A DNA stretch of 6,116 nt from an uncultured Synergistales bacterium. GTDB taxonomy: Bacteria; Synergistota; Synergistia; Synergistales; Aminobacteriaceae. The position numbers and the translations under genes are program-made. The DNA is taken from contig CAJOED010000084.1 in the NCBI GenBank assembly GCA_905233335.1, positions 1 to 6,116 on the forward strand. Reading direction: 5' to 3'. Below the pieces are notes generated by a model. The model was not told where the DNA came from. It searched no databases and worked only from the letters and a program-made list of their open reading frames with translations. Within the stretch, counting starts at the first letter, position 1, and every line of letters starts with the position of its first letter. Below, one piece after another: positions 5,693-6,116 of this stretch.

Positions 5693-5723
5693 TTTGTATT
5701 GTTTCTGAAAATTTGTATCTTTG
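5693..5723 (+). promoter_or_regulatory. Bacteroidota-type promoter, rightward
   Basis: TTTG (5693-5696) and TATCTTTG (5716-5723) are separated by 19 bases, an exact match to the Bacteroides primary-sigma consensus. Transcription would begin near 5730, about 28 bases before the ATG of the coiled-coil gene. It is divergent from the leftward promoter, with the two -33 elements only 17 bases apart. Confidence 0.75.
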
Positions 5724-5757
5724 CAATCTTATCTATCAAAAATCAAAGGAGGTAATA

Positions 5758-6116
5758 ATGAACTTATCGGCAGAAGAATTTTTGTCCCTGTCGAACCAGC
5801 TGAGCGACAGGGACGTAAAGACTGCAGAATTGGAATTGCAGTTACAGCAAACTAAGCAGTTGTTGTCCATCAAGGAGGCTGAGAACGTGGCATTGACACA
5901 GCAGTTGAGTGAACTGCAGCAGGCTCATGAGGCGATAGAGCTTGAGAATACATACTTGAAACGGTATCTGTGGCTGTCGTGGTCGAAAATCAAGAATTTC
6001 ATGGCTCACATCCACGACATCCGCCTGCTGGCATTCCTGCAGACGTTTATGCTGAAAACGGTGTCGGAAGAGATGGGGCCAAAGGCTCTGGAAGTGATCA
6101 ACGAAGCCGTGCAGCT
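5758..6116 (+). CDS. Hypothetical coiled-coil protein (partial, runs off the right edge)
   Basis: ATG at 5758 is preceded by AAAGGAGGT (5745-5753), an unusually strong ribosome binding site for Bacteroidota-type DNA. The 119 complete codons show an N-terminal MNLSAEEFLSLSNQLSDRD, then a Gln/Glu/Leu-rich heptad region (about residues 20-68, with ELELQLQQTKQLL and LTQQLSELQQ) that should form a coiled coil. A compact helical part rich in aromatic and hydrophobic residues (YLWLSWSKIKNFMAHIHDIRLLAFLQTF, about 70-97) follows. No signal peptide, catalytic motif or DNA-binding helix-turn-helix is recognised. The C-terminus is outside the window. Frequent TTG, CTG and AAG codons fit a real gene. I do not recognise the family; a mobile-element accessory protein is only a guess. 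Confidence 0.7.
   Translation, partial: MNLSAEEFLSLSNQLSDRDVKTAELELQLQQTKQLLSIKEAENVALTQQLSELQQAHEAIELENTYLKRYLWLSWSKIKNFMAHIHDIRLLAFLQTFMLKTVSEEMGPKALEVINEAVQ

Noticed and set aside
1..6116. CRISPR array, insertion sequence or integrase attachment site
   Set aside because: No regularly spaced direct repeats, transposase or terminal inverted repeats are visible, and no repeat of a tRNA 3' end is found near the right-hand junction.

Overview
The first ~5.5 kb looks like chromosome from a member of the Synergistota. The main reason is the C-terminus of the large secreted protease: a Q/E-rich linker, an SSSGGC motif, one hydrophobic helix and a basic tail. That is the Synergist-type C-terminal sorting signal. 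Ribosome binding sites here are clear GGAGG types and the one strong promoter is of the sigma-70 form. The last ~550 bases differ: two divergent promoters of the Bacteroidota form (TTTG, 19-20 bases, TAnnTTTG) drive a coiled-coil gene to the right and a short hydrophobic ORF to the left. The change of character falls at about 5505-5540, so the window is either a real transfer junction or a chimeric metagenome contig. The sequence alone cannot decide this.

Layout. Positions 2-214 (+) hold the C-terminal end of a probable CCA-adding tRNA nucleotidyltransferase. A possible terminator follows, facing a strong minus-strand terminator (291-317). Then comes a minus-strand tRNA operon, transcribed in the order tRNA-Thr(TGT), tRNA-Tyr(GTA), tRNA-Thr(GGT). 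Its promoter lies inside the last codons of the upstream protease gene. Positions 632-4195 (-) encode a 1187-residue secreted subtilisin-family protease: signal peptide, propeptide, S8 catalytic domain, about six immunoglobulin-like repeats and the sorting signal. Directly upstream, overlapping it through GTGA, is a 107-residue secreted protein (4192-4515) that resembles only the protease's signal peptide and propeptide. It is a candidate trans-acting propeptide, acting as chaperone or inhibitor. Further upstream are a Vat/CatB-type xenobiotic O-acetyltransferase (4618-5244) and, overlapping its start by GTGA, the C-terminal remnant of a type I/IIB restriction specificity subunit (5241-about 5520).

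All genes from about 5560 down to 291 lie on the minus strand. I see no terminator between acetyltransferase, propeptide protein, protease and tRNAs, so read-through is possible. The two strongest points for follow-up are the stand-alone propeptide coupled to a protease that already has its own propeptide, and the tRNA promoter whose -10 box contains the protease stop codon. The Bacteroidota-like right end needs an assembly check before any biological reading.
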